A stretch of DNA of 37,274 nt from QWPN01 sp044360305. GTDB taxonomy: Bacteria > Planctomycetota > Planctomycetia > Pirellulales > UBA1268. The stretch spans positions 1 to 37,274 of the forward strand of contig JBIKKQ010000018.1 in NCBI GenBank assembly GCA_044360305.1, given 5' to 3'. Position numbers and translations under genes: made by a program. The stretch's first letter is position 1; the number at the start of each line of letters is the position of its first letter. Of the stretch, positions 20,910 to 28,955 are shown one piece after another. The notes under the pieces are model-generated. The model saw only the letters and a list, made by a program, of their open reading frames with translations, searched no databases and was not told the origin of the DNA.

Positions 20910-22954
20910 GCACCGCGACCAGCGCCACGGATGCCACGACGGCTCGGATGCAGCGGTCGATCGCCGGCCGGCTGTTGTTCTGGTTTCTCGTCATCGCGCT
21001 GATCCCCTGCGCCATTCTCACCGCGATCACGGCCCGGATCGCCGTGACGGCGCTGGAGCAGTCGGTCCGAGACAACCTCGTGCAGGCGGTCGCCGTGAAG
21101 GCCAACGCCATCGAGGCCTACGCGGCCGAGCGGGTCCGCGATGCGGCCGTGCTCTCGCGCGGGCCGACCTTCGTGCGGGCGGTCCGCGAGCTCGGCGCCG
21201 CCGGAGCCGGCGATGCCGGAGCCGAGGCCGCCGTCCGCGACCGTCTGGCCCGCGAGGGGGGCGAGTTTCGCACCTATTTCACTTACGTGGCCAAGACCTA
21301 CGGCTATGCCCAGCTGCTGCTCATCGACACCCGCGGCCGCGTCCTGCTGTCGCTCGACGACTCGATTCCGGTCGGCTCGTCACTGCTCTCGGGCGGGCTG
21401 GCCGACTCCGCCCTCGCCGCCGGGTGCGAACGGTCGCGGATGCTCCTGCAGGCAGACCTCGCCGGCTTCCAGCCGTACGGCCGGGGGGGCCGGCAGCTGG
21501 CCTTCGTCACCTGCCCCGTGCTCGACGGCGGCCGGGTGACCGGCGTCCTCGCCCTGGGCATCAGCCCCGAGTGGATCTGGCAGACACTCGCCGACTCCAG
21601 CGGCCTCGGCGACACCGGGGAGTTCGTGGCCGGACAGCTGGCGGGGGACGAGGTGTTCGTCACCACCCCGCTGCGGCACGCGCCCGACGCGGCGTTCCGG
21701 CTGCGCATCCCGCTCGGGCAGCCGCAGGGCCTGGCGACGCAGCGGGCGGCGAGCGGCGAGCGCGGCTACGGCACGGTCCGCGACTACCGGGGCCGCGAGT
21801 CGGTCGCCGCCTGGTGCTACCTCCCCAGCCTGCGCTGGGGGCTCGTCGCCAAGCAGGACGCCGCCGAGGCGTTCGGCCTCGTGCGGTTTCAGCGTGGGGC
21901 GATCATCGGCCTGTCGCTGGCCACGATCGTCGGCGTGACGCTCGCCGCCCTGGCGGTCGCGCGGACGATCTCCACGCCGATCCGCACCGCCGTCGCGGTC
22001 GCCAAGCAGGTGGCGGGAGGCGACCTGCGGGCCGACGTGCGCGCGACCAGCGACGACGAGACCGGCGCCCTGCTCGACGCCATCCGGCGGATGACCGGGG
22101 ACCTGCGCGGCCTGATCGGCCGGATTCAGCGGTCGAGCGTGGCCCTGATCTCCACCGCCACGGCCATCCAGGCGACGGCCACCGAGCAGCAGCAGGTGAT
22201 CGCCGACTACGGGGCCTCGACGAGCGAGGCCGTCGCCGCGGTCAAGCAGATCTCCGTCACCAGCCAGGAACTGCTGCGGACGATGACCGAGGTCAACGAC
22301 ATGGCGGGCCACACCGGCCGCATGGCCGCCGACGGCCGCGGCAACCTCCAGGCGATGGACGGCAGCATGCGGCAGCTCGCCGACAGCACGTCGTCATTCG
22401 GCGCCAAGCTGGCGGTGATCAGCGAGCGGGCGGCGAACATCAACCTCGCCGTGACCACGATCACCAAGGTGGCCGACCAGACGAACCTGCTGTCGATCAA
22501 CGCCGCCATCGAGGCGGAGAAGGCGGGGGAGTACGGGCTCGGGTTCCTCGTCGTGGCCCGCGAGATCCGCCGCCTCGCCGACCAGACGGCCGTGGCCTCG
22601 CTCGACATCGAGCGCATGGTCAAGGAGATGCAGTACAGCGTCTCCGCGGGCGTGATGGAGATGGACAAATTCGCCGAGCAGGTGCGGACCGGCGTCCGCG
22701 AGATCGGCGCGGTCTCCACCCAGCTGGGCGAGATCATCGCCGCCGTGCAGGGCATTTCGGGCCGTTTCGGGCAGGTGACCGAGGGGATGCGGGCCCAGTC
22801 GCAGGGGGCGGAGCAGATTCGCGAGGCGATGATCCGGCTGGCCGAGGGGGCGTCGCGGACGGCGTCCTCGCTCGACGATTTCAACACCGCCACCGTGCAC
22901 CTGCGCGAGGCGGTGGGAGACCTGAAGGAGGAGGTGTCGCGGTTCACGATCTGA
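20906..22954 (+). CDS. Methyl-accepting chemoreceptor, WspA-like
   Basis: 682 residues. TM1 about 23-47, a periplasmic Cache-type sensor about 48-325 (AQLLLIDTRGRVLLSLDDSI and VTGVLALGISPEWIW are typical), TM2 about 331-353, HAMP about 354-405, then the cytoplasmic signalling coiled coil. The hairpin tip (near residue 535) reads INAAIEAEKAGEYGLGFLVV and then REIRRLADQTAVASLDIE, with the downstream KEMQYSVSAGVMEMDKF. That continuation is typical of WspA rather than flagellar receptors. The C-terminus (EVSRFTI) has no CheR-docking pentapeptide, which fits a CheR with its own TPR domain. It overlaps the binding-protein gene by four bases (ATGA). In Wsp systems the receptor responds to surface contact; here the upstream binding protein may add or replace the signal. 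Confidence 0.93.
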   Translation: MSTATSATDATTARMQRSIAGRLLFWFLVIALIPCAILTAITARIAVTALEQSVRDNLVQAVAVKANAIEAYAAERVRDAAVLSRGPTFVRAVRELGAAGAGDAGAEAAVRDRLAREGGEFRTYFTYVAKTYGYAQLLLIDTRGRVLLSLDDSIPVGSSLLSGGLADSALAAGCERSRMLLQADLAGFQPYGRGGRQLAFVTCPVLDGGRVTGVLALGISPEWIWQTLADSSGLGDTGEFVAGQLAGDEVFVTTPLRHAPDAAFRLRIPLGQPQGLATQRAASGERGYGTVRDYRGRESVAAWCYLPSLRWGLVAKQDAAEAFGLVRFQRGAIIGLSLATIVGVTLAALAVARTISTPIRTAVAVAKQVAGGDLRADVRATSDDETGALLDAIRRMTGDLRGLIGRIQRSSVALISTATAIQATATEQQQVIADYGASTSEAVAAVKQISVTSQELLRTMTEVNDMAGHTGRMAADGRGNLQAMDGSMRQLADSTSSFGAKLAVISERAANINLAVTTITKVADQTNLLSINAAIEAEKAGEYGLGFLVVAREIRRLADQTAVASLDIERMVKEMQYSVSAGVMEMDKFAEQVRTGVREIGAVSTQLGEIIAAVQGISGRFGQVTEGMRAQSQGAEQIREAMIRLAEGASRTASSLDDFNTATVHLREAVGDLKEEVSRFTI

Positions 22955-23010
22955 ATCCAGGCCTGGGCGGCCGGCCCGCCACGGCCCGACCGCGAGCCCG
23001 TCGCCACGCC

Positions 23011-23490
23011 ATGCAACTCCTCACCTTCACCGTCGCCGGCCAGACCTACGCGATCGAATCGCGACAGGTGGTTGAGGTGCTGCCGCTCGTGCCCGCCCGG
23101 CCGATCCCGCGAACGCCCGATTTCGTGCGCGGCATTTTCACCTATCGCGGCCGGCTGGTGCCGCTGATCGACCTCGGCCTCAGGCTCGCCGACGCGGCTC
23201 CGGCGGAGCGGCTCAGCACCCGGGTGATCGTCGTCCATTTCCAGTCCCCCGACGCCCCCGGCCATCCGGCGGACCTGCTCGGCCTGGTGGCGGAGAACGT
23301 GATCTCGATCTGCGCCAGCGAGCAGGCCGACATCGTCGCCCCGGCGCCGGACCTGCCCGACGCCGGGTTTCTCGGCAGGCTGCTCCGCATCCGCGGTCGC
23401 ACGATCCAGGTGATCGATGCCAACCGGCTGCTGCCGGCCGCGCTCGCGGCGGGCCTGTTTCCATCCGCCGCCGCGGAGGCCGCCCGATGA
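23011..23490 (+). CDS. CheW-type coupling protein (WspB-like)
   Basis: 159 residues, a single CheW domain that links the receptor to the CheA kinase in the cytoplasmic array. Recognised by LTFTVAGQTYAIESRQVVEV at the start, the conserved GIFTYRGRLVPLIDL (about 45-59) and RTIQVIDANRLLP near the end. The Ala-rich last 20 residues are extra. The ATG at 23011 starts the conserved domain directly; it follows the receptor by 56 bases, the largest gap within the operon, and overlaps cheR by four bases. It is the first of two CheW proteins, as in the Wsp pathway. Confidence 0.93.
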   Translation: MQLLTFTVAGQTYAIESRQVVEVLPLVPARPIPRTPDFVRGIFTYRGRLVPLIDLGLRLADAAPAERLSTRVIVVHFQSPDAPGHPADLLGLVAENVISICASEQADIVAPAPDLPDAGFLGRLLRIRGRTIQVIDANRLLPAALAAGLFPSAAAEAAR

Positions 23491-24731
23491 CGTCCGCGCC
23501 GCACACCGCCCCGCCGCGACCGACCGATCCCGGAGCCGCCGTCGAGCCGATCCTGCGCCGCTGGCTGGGGCTCGACGCGGAGGCGATCGGCCTGCCCTCC
23601 CTGCGCCGCGCCGCCGAGACCCGGATGGCGGCCGTGGGCGCGGAGGATGCCGCCGCCTACGCCGACCTGGTGGCCCGGTCGCCGGCGGAACGTGACCTGC
23701 TCGTCGAGGAGGTCGTCGTCGGCGAGAGCTGGTTCTTCCGCGATGCCCAGGTGTTTTCCTTCGTCGCCAACGCGGCGACCACGCGGGCCGCGGTCCCCGG
23801 CCGCGGACCGGTGCGGATCCTGTGCGTGCCCTGCGCCGGAGGCGAGGAGCCGTATTCCGTCGCCATGGCCCTGCTCGACGCGGGGCTCGAGCCCGGCCGG
23901 TTCACGATCGACGCCATCGACGTCAGCCATGCCGCGCTGGCCCGGGCGGCCCGGGGCAGCTACTCGGCCAACGCGTTCCGCACCGCCGACCTCGCATTCC
24001 GGGACCGCTGGTTCGCGGCCGTCGCCGGCAGGCGCGTGATCGCCGACCGGATCCGGGGCTGCGTCTCGTTCTCGTGGGGCAACGTCCTCGAGCCCGACTT
24101 CTGCGCCGGCCGTCCGGCCTACGACCTGATCTTCTGCCGCAACCTGCTCATCTACCTGACCGCGGACGCCAGACGCCGGGTCGAGGAGACCGTCGATCGG
24201 CTGCTCGCGCCGGATGGGATCCTGTTTCTCGGGGCGGCCGAGCCGCCGATCCTCAAGGGGGAATGGCTGCCCGCCGGCTCGATCTCCGTGTTCGCCCTGC
24301 GTCGCGGTCCGCGGCCGGCGGCCACGGTCGCGACCGTCGCGCCGCCGGCGGCCAGGCCCGCGGCGGTGACCGGTGCCGCCACAGCACCGCCAGCCGCGCC
24401 GCAGGCCGACGATCTGCCGCAGGTGCTGCACGCGGCCGGCGCTCTGGCCAACGCCGGCCGGCAGACGGAGGCGATCGAACTCTGCGAGCAGGCCCGCGGT
24501 CGCCTCCCGCCATCCGCCGAGCTGTTCTTCCTCCTCGGCATGCTGCATCAGGCCGTCGGCGACCTCGACCGGGCGGAGGGCTGCCTGCACAAGACGCTGT
24601 ACCTCGACGCCCACCATGAGGAGGCGTTGCTGGCGCTCGCGCTGCTGGCGACGCAGCGCGGAGACCTGCGGATGGCCGAGGTCTACCGGCAGTCTGCCGG
24701 CCGGGTGATCGCCAGAAAGGCCGGCCCATGA
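23487..24731 (+). CDS. CheR methyltransferase with C-terminal TPR (WspC-like)
   Basis: 414 residues. Methylates receptor glutamates with S-adenosylmethionine. The N-terminal helical domain and ESWFFRDAQVF (about 80-90) are followed by the SAM site CVPCAGGEEPYSVAMALL (about 112-129) and FCRNLLIYLT. After a Pro/Ala linker (about 275-310), residues 310-400 form a TPR region (NAGRQTEAIELCEQARGRLP, ELFFLLGMLHQAVGDLDRAE). The CheR-TPR layout is that of WspC, and it fits a receptor lacking the docking pentapeptide. ATG overlaps the cheW stop (ATGA), and its own stop overlaps the next gene the same way. Confidence 0.94.
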   Translation: MTSAPHTAPPRPTDPGAAVEPILRRWLGLDAEAIGLPSLRRAAETRMAAVGAEDAAAYADLVARSPAERDLLVEEVVVGESWFFRDAQVFSFVANAATTRAAVPGRGPVRILCVPCAGGEEPYSVAMALLDAGLEPGRFTIDAIDVSHAALARAARGSYSANAFRTADLAFRDRWFAAVAGRRVIADRIRGCVSFSWGNVLEPDFCAGRPAYDLIFCRNLLIYLTADARRRVEETVDRLLAPDGILFLGAAEPPILKGEWLPAGSISVFALRRGPRPAATVATVAPPAARPAAVTGAATAPPAAPQADDLPQVLHAAGALANAGRQTEAIELCEQARGRLPPSAELFFLLGMLHQAVGDLDRAEGCLHKTLYLDAHHEEALLALALLATQRGDLRMAEVYRQSAGRVIARKAGP

Positions 24732-25459
24732 CGGCGCACGCCCCCGACCATGCCGACCGCCGCGCAGCGGACGAGGTCCGGCAGCCGATGCCCGAGTGCT
24801 GGCGGATCGTCGGCGTGGCCGGCGACCGCTCCTGCCCCGAACTGGCGACGGCCATCCACTGCCGGAACTGCCCCGTGCTCGCCGAGGCGGCCCGGACGTT
24901 CTTCGAACGGTCCGCACCGGCGGGCTACCTCGACGACTGGCGGGCGATCCTCGAGGAACCGTCCGCGCCGCCGGCCGCCGACTCTCTCAGCGTGCTCCTG
25001 TTCCGGGTGGCCGGGGAGTGGCTGGCGATCTCGACGCCGGTCCTCGTGGAAGTGACTCCCGTCCGCGCCCTCCATCGCCTCCCCCATCGCGCCGGGCCGA
25101 TTCTCGCCGGGCTGGTGAACATCCGCGGCCAGATCCAGCTCTGCGGCTCGCTCCACGGCCTTCTCGGCCTCGCCGGTGGGCCGGCCCGCCCCGCCGACGC
25201 CGGAGCCGACGCCGGGACGGCCCGCCTGCTGGTGGTCGAACGCGCCGTCGAGACGGGGGCGGAACGCTGGGTGCTGGGCGTGGACGAGGTCGCCGGCGTG
25301 CAGCGGATTCCGCGGTCCGCCCTCCGGCCGGTCCCGAGCACCGTGGGCCAGGCCGGGTCGCGCTGCTCGTCGGCGCTGTTCGACTGGCAGGACCGGACCG
25401 TGGCCCTGATCGACGAGCCGCGGATGTTCGACGCATTGCGGGCCGCCGTGGCGGAATGA
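24728..25459 (+). CDS. CheW-type coupling protein with Cys-rich N-terminus (WspD-like)
   Basis: 243 residues. The CheW domain occupies about 85-235 (LSVLLFRVAGEWLAISTPVL, ILAGLVNIRGQIQLC, ALFDWQDRTVALIDEPRMF). The N-terminal 80 residues hold CWRIVGVAGDRSCPEL and HCRNCPVLAEAAR, with cysteines C24, C36, C45 and C48. WspD proteins carry a similar Cys pattern as I recall it, which supports the Wsp-like assignment. Four spaced cysteines could bind a metal or an Fe-S cluster; nothing proves this. It overlaps cheR by four bases and precedes cheA by 43 bases. Confidence 0.9.
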   Translation: MTAHAPDHADRRAADEVRQPMPECWRIVGVAGDRSCPELATAIHCRNCPVLAEAARTFFERSAPAGYLDDWRAILEEPSAPPAADSLSVLLFRVAGEWLAISTPVLVEVTPVRALHRLPHRAGPILAGLVNIRGQIQLCGSLHGLLGLAGGPARPADAGADAGTARLLVVERAVETGAERWVLGVDEVAGVQRIPRSALRPVPSTVGQAGSRCSSALFDWQDRTVALIDEPRMFDALRAAVAE

Positions 25460-25502
25460 CGACAGGCAGCGGCGCCGGGCGCCGCCGGAGAGGACGGGCA
25501 TC

Positions 25503-27845
25503 GTGGGCGAAGACCTGAGCAATCTCTCGATGCTGGAGCTGTTTCGCCTCGAGGCGGAGAGCCAGACCGCGGTGTTGTCGGGGGGCGTGCTCGCGATCGA
25601 GGAGTTGGACCGCTCCCCGAAGACGATCGAGGCGCTGATGCGGGCCGCGCATTCGCTCAAGGGGGCCGCCCGGATCGTCGGCCTCGACGCCGCCGTCCGC
25701 GTGGCCCACGCGCTCGAGGACGTGTTCGTGGCGGCCGGCAAGGGCCGGTTCCACGTTCGGGCCGAACACGCCGACCTGCTCCTCGAAGCGATCGACTTCC
25801 TGGCGTCGATCGCTCGCGCGGAGAATCCGCTCGCTCCCGACGCCCCGTGGGAGGCGCGGGCCGACGCGGTCGTCGCCCGGCTCGCCCGGATGCCGGAGGG
25901 GGGATCGGCCGCCACGGTGCCGCCACCGGACGGCGCCCGGCCCGCGGCCGGTGGCCAGCCCGCAGGGCCGCCGGACGCAGCGCTGGTGCAGCCGACCGCT
26001 GCGCCCTCCGCTCCCTCGCCGGCCCCGACCGAGGCCCCGGCCGCCGAGGCCCGCGACCGCGAGGCGGAGCGGCCGCTGGAATCGGCCGACCGGGTCGTGC
26101 GGGTCTCGGCCGAGAGCCTGACCCGGCTCGTCGGCCTGGCGGGCGAGTCCCTGGTCGAGACCCGGCAACTCCGGCCGTTCGTCGATTCGCTGCTCCAGCT
26201 GCGCGGTGCCGAGGCCGACCTGCTCGACGCGATCGCCGGGTTCGACGAGAAGCTCAAGGCGGCGGACGTCGCGGTCCCCGCGACGCTGGCCGCGCTGCTG
26301 ACGGGGATCCGCGAACGGGCCGCGACCGGCCTCGCCCGGCTGGGAGAGCACCTCGAGGACTTCGAGGCCTTCGCCCGGCGCAACGAAGACCTGTCCAACC
26401 GGCTGCACCACGAGGTGATCGTCAGTCGGATGCGGCCGCTGGCGGACGGAATCAAGGGCTTTCCGCGGCTCGTCCGCGACCTCGCCCGGACGCTCGGCCG
26501 GCAGGTGCGGTTCGAGGTCCACGGCGGGCAGACCGGCGTGGACCGCGACATCCTCGACAAGCTCGAGGCCCCGCTCTCCCACCTGATCCGCAACGCGATC
26601 GACCACGGCATCGAGTCCCCCGCGGAACGGGCCGCCGCCGGCAAGCCGGCCCAGGGGACCGTCCGGCTCGAAGCCCGGCACCGGGCCGGCATGCTCCACA
26701 TCACGCTCGCCGATGACGGCCGGGGCATCGACACGGAGCGGCTCCGGGCCCGGGCGATCGCCCGCGGGCTGGTGGCCCGGCAGGTGGCAGACCAGCTTTC
26801 GGAGCTGGAACTGCTGGAGTTCCTCTTCCTCCCCGGCTTCTCCACCAAGGACCAGGTGACGGAGATCTCCGGCCGCGGCGTGGGCCTCGACGTGGTGCAG
26901 AGCATGGTCAAGGCGGTCGGCGGCAGCGTCCGCGTCGCCACGCAGCCCGGTCGGCAGACGGTGTTCACGCTGCAGCTGCCGATCACGATGTCGGTGATCC
27001 GCGCCCTGCTCGTGGACGTCGGCGGCGAGCCCTACGCCTTCCCGCTGACGCGGATCGACCAGATCCTCTACTGCCCGCAGGCCGACATCCGCACCGTCGA
27101 GGGGCGGCAGTACTTCGACCGCGACGGCGCCTCCATCGGCCTCGTGCTGGCGGCCCAGATCCTCGAGGCCGAGGCCGGCCCGCCCGCCGACCCGATGCCG
27201 GTGGTGGTGATCAGCGACCGCGGCCAGCAGTTCGGCATGATCGTGGACGCCTTCCGCGGCGAGCGCGACCTCGAGGTCCGGCCGCTCGACCCGCGGCTCG
27301 GCAAGGTCCGCGACGTCAACAGCGCGTCGCTGCTCGAGAACGGCGCCCCGGTGCTGATCGTGGACGTCGAGGACCTGGTGCGGTCGATCGACAACGTGCT
27401 CCTCGGCCGGCGGTTGACCCGGGTGGAGTTCGAGCGGATCGCCGACCAGGCCCGGCGCCGGAAGCGGGTGCTGGTGGTGGACGACTCGATCACCGTCCGG
27501 GAACTGGAGCGGCAGCTGCTCCAGGCCCGCGGGTTCGCCGTGGACGTGGCAGTCGACGGGATGGACGGCTGGAACGCGATCCGCTCCGCCCCCTACGACC
27601 TCGTCGTCACCGACGTCGACATGCCGCGCATGGACGGCATCGGCCTCGTCGGGCTGGTGCGGGCCGACCCGGCCCGGCGCGACGTGCCGATCGTGATCGT
27701 GTCGTACAAGGACCGCGAGGAGGACCGGCTCCGCGGCCTCGACGCCGGGGCGAACCGCTACCTGACGAAGAGCAGTTTCCACGACGAGACGTTCGTCGAT
27801 ACGATCATCGACCTGATCGGGGAGCCGCTGGAGCAGCAGCCATGA
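25503..27845 (+). CDS. Hybrid CheA histidine kinase with receiver domain (WspE-like)
   Basis: 780 residues. The HPt domain comes first with phosphorylated H50 in RAAHSLKGAARIVG, then a Pro/Ala linker (about 135-195), the dimerisation helices, the ATPase domain (LIRNAIDHGIESP near 362, DDGRGID, GRGVGLDVV), a CheW-like domain (PYAFPLTRIDQIL) and a C-terminal receiver (about 655-775): RVLVVDDSITVRELE, phospho-acceptor D704 in VVTDVDMPRMDG, and YLTKSS with the conserved lysine. No separate CheY domain between HPt and ATPase is seen. GTG at 25503 is used; GGAGAGG lies about ten bases upstream. The stop overlaps the cheB start by four bases. The kinase could phosphorylate its own receiver, CheB, and an unlinked output regulator. 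Confidence 0.95.
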   Translation: MGEDLSNLSMLELFRLEAESQTAVLSGGVLAIEELDRSPKTIEALMRAAHSLKGAARIVGLDAAVRVAHALEDVFVAAGKGRFHVRAEHADLLLEAIDFLASIARAENPLAPDAPWEARADAVVARLARMPEGGSAATVPPPDGARPAAGGQPAGPPDAALVQPTAAPSAPSPAPTEAPAAEARDREAERPLESADRVVRVSAESLTRLVGLAGESLVETRQLRPFVDSLLQLRGAEADLLDAIAGFDEKLKAADVAVPATLAALLTGIRERAATGLARLGEHLEDFEAFARRNEDLSNRLHHEVIVSRMRPLADGIKGFPRLVRDLARTLGRQVRFEVHGGQTGVDRDILDKLEAPLSHLIRNAIDHGIESPAERAAAGKPAQGTVRLEARHRAGMLHITLADDGRGIDTERLRARAIARGLVARQVADQLSELELLEFLFLPGFSTKDQVTEISGRGVGLDVVQSMVKAVGGSVRVATQPGRQTVFTLQLPITMSVIRALLVDVGGEPYAFPLTRIDQILYCPQADIRTVEGRQYFDRDGASIGLVLAAQILEAEAGPPADPMPVVVISDRGQQFGMIVDAFRGERDLEVRPLDPRLGKVRDVNSASLLENGAPVLIVDVEDLVRSIDNVLLGRRLTRVEFERIADQARRRKRVLVVDDSITVRELERQLLQARGFAVDVAVDGMDGWNAIRSAPYDLVVTDVDMPRMDGIGLVGLVRADPARRDVPIVIVSYKDREEDRLRGLDAGANRYLTKSSFHDETFVDTIIDLIGEPLEQQP

Positions 27846-28846
27846 GGATCGGCATCGTCAACGACATGAGGGCTGCCTGCGAGGCGCTGCGCCGCGTCGT
27901 GGACAGTCTCCCCGACCACGAGGTGATCTGGACGGCGGGCGACGGCGTCGAGGCGGTGGCGCTGGCGAAGCGCGACCGGCCCGACCTGATCCTCATGGAT
28001 CTGCTGATGCCGCACCTCGACGGGGCCCAGGCCACGCGACAGATCATGGCCACGGCGCCGTGCGCGATCCTCGTCGTCACGGCCACCGTCAGCGGCAACA
28101 TCTCCCTCGTCTACGACGCGATGGGGTACGGCGCCCTCGACGCGGTCGACACGCCGATGCTCGGCCCGGCGGGCGAGGTCAGCGGTGCCGGCGCCCTGGC
28201 CGAAAAGATCGGCGTGATCGCCAAGCTGGTGGGCGCCTCCGGCGAGACCCGGCGTCAGCCGCGCGCGACAGTCGCCGTCCAGCCGCCGCGGCTGCTCGTC
28301 GTCGGCGCCTCGACGGGGGGCCCGAAGGCCGTGGCCGACCTGCTGCTGCCCCTGCCGCACGACTGGAACGTGGCCACAGTGATCGTGCAGCACGTGGATG
28401 TGGCATTTGCTCAGGGGCTGGCCAAGTGGCTGGGGGACCGGACGGGCCGGCCGGTCCGCGTCGCCGAGCATGGTCAGCAACCGGTCGCCGGCGACGCGCT
28501 GGTGGCGGGGACGAACGATCACCTCGTGCTCGCCAGGGGCCCGCGGCTCGAGTATCGCGAAGAGCCTCGCGAAGTCTTCTTTCGCCCCAGCGTGGACGTG
28601 TTCTTCGAGAGCGTCGCCGACCACTGCCCCCAGCCCGGCGCGGCGGTGCTGCTCACGGGCATGGGACGGGACGGCGCCCGCGGCCTGCGCCGGCTCCGCG
28701 ACCGGGGCTGGCACACGATCGCGCAGGACGAGGCGACGAGCGTGGTCTGGAGCATGCCCAAGGCCGCCATCGAGGCCGGCGCCGCCTGCGAGGTGCTGCC
28801 GATCGATCGGATGGCGCGGGCCATCGCCGCCCGGCTCGGCTCCTGA
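27842..28846 (+). CDS. CheB protein-glutamate methylesterase (WspF-like)
   Basis: 334 residues. An N-terminal receiver (1-115; D8 and phospho-acceptor D53 in LILMDLLMP) is joined to the methylesterase domain (about 145-330) with the catalytic triad in VVGASTGGPKAV (Ser), VIVQHVDVAFAQGLA (His) and LTGMGRDGARGL (Asp). The opening IVNDMRAACEALRRVV and the VTATVSGN segment fit WspF. It reverses CheR methylation, setting adaptation; phosphorylation by the hybrid CheA would activate it. It overlaps cheA by four bases (ATGA) and is the last gene of the chemosensory operon. A gap of 109 bases follows; no WspR-type gene is found there. Confidence 0.95.
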   Translation: MRIGIVNDMRAACEALRRVVDSLPDHEVIWTAGDGVEAVALAKRDRPDLILMDLLMPHLDGAQATRQIMATAPCAILVVTATVSGNISLVYDAMGYGALDAVDTPMLGPAGEVSGAGALAEKIGVIAKLVGASGETRRQPRATVAVQPPRLLVVGASTGGPKAVADLLLPLPHDWNVATVIVQHVDVAFAQGLAKWLGDRTGRPVRVAEHGQQPVAGDALVAGTNDHLVLARGPRLEYREEPREVFFRPSVDVFFESVADHCPQPGAAVLLTGMGRDGARGLRRLRDRGWHTIAQDEATSVVWSMPKAAIEAGAACEVLPIDRMARAIAARLGS

Positions 28847-28921
28847 ACCGGCGCCCGGACGGGTGCGGCACGGTCGGCGCGGTTGACGGGGCCGCCGATC
28901 CCGGAATTCGCGCGGGTACCG

Positions 28922-28927
28922 TATAAT
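28922..28927 (+). promoter_or_regulatory. Candidate -10 box (TATAAT) for the secreted protein gene
   Basis: A perfect TATAAT stands out in this GC-rich sequence, 28 bases before the ATG at 28956. A start near 28934 would give a short leader of about 22 bases carrying GGGAG (28942-28946) as ribosome site. No good -35 is found at 15-18 bases; TTGACG at 28883 is 33 bases away and too far to pair. Confidence 0.4.
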
Positions 28928-28955
28928 TCGGACACCAACCCGGGAGTCCAGAATC

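Noticed and set aside
19542..22954. The UrtA-like gene and its neighbour as part of a urea ABC transporter.
   Set aside because: No permease or ATPase gene is present; the next gene is a chemoreceptor, coupled by a four-base overlap.
28883..28927. TTGACG (28883-28888) as -35 partner of the TATAAT at 28922.
   Set aside because: The spacer is 33 bases, about twice the workable distance.
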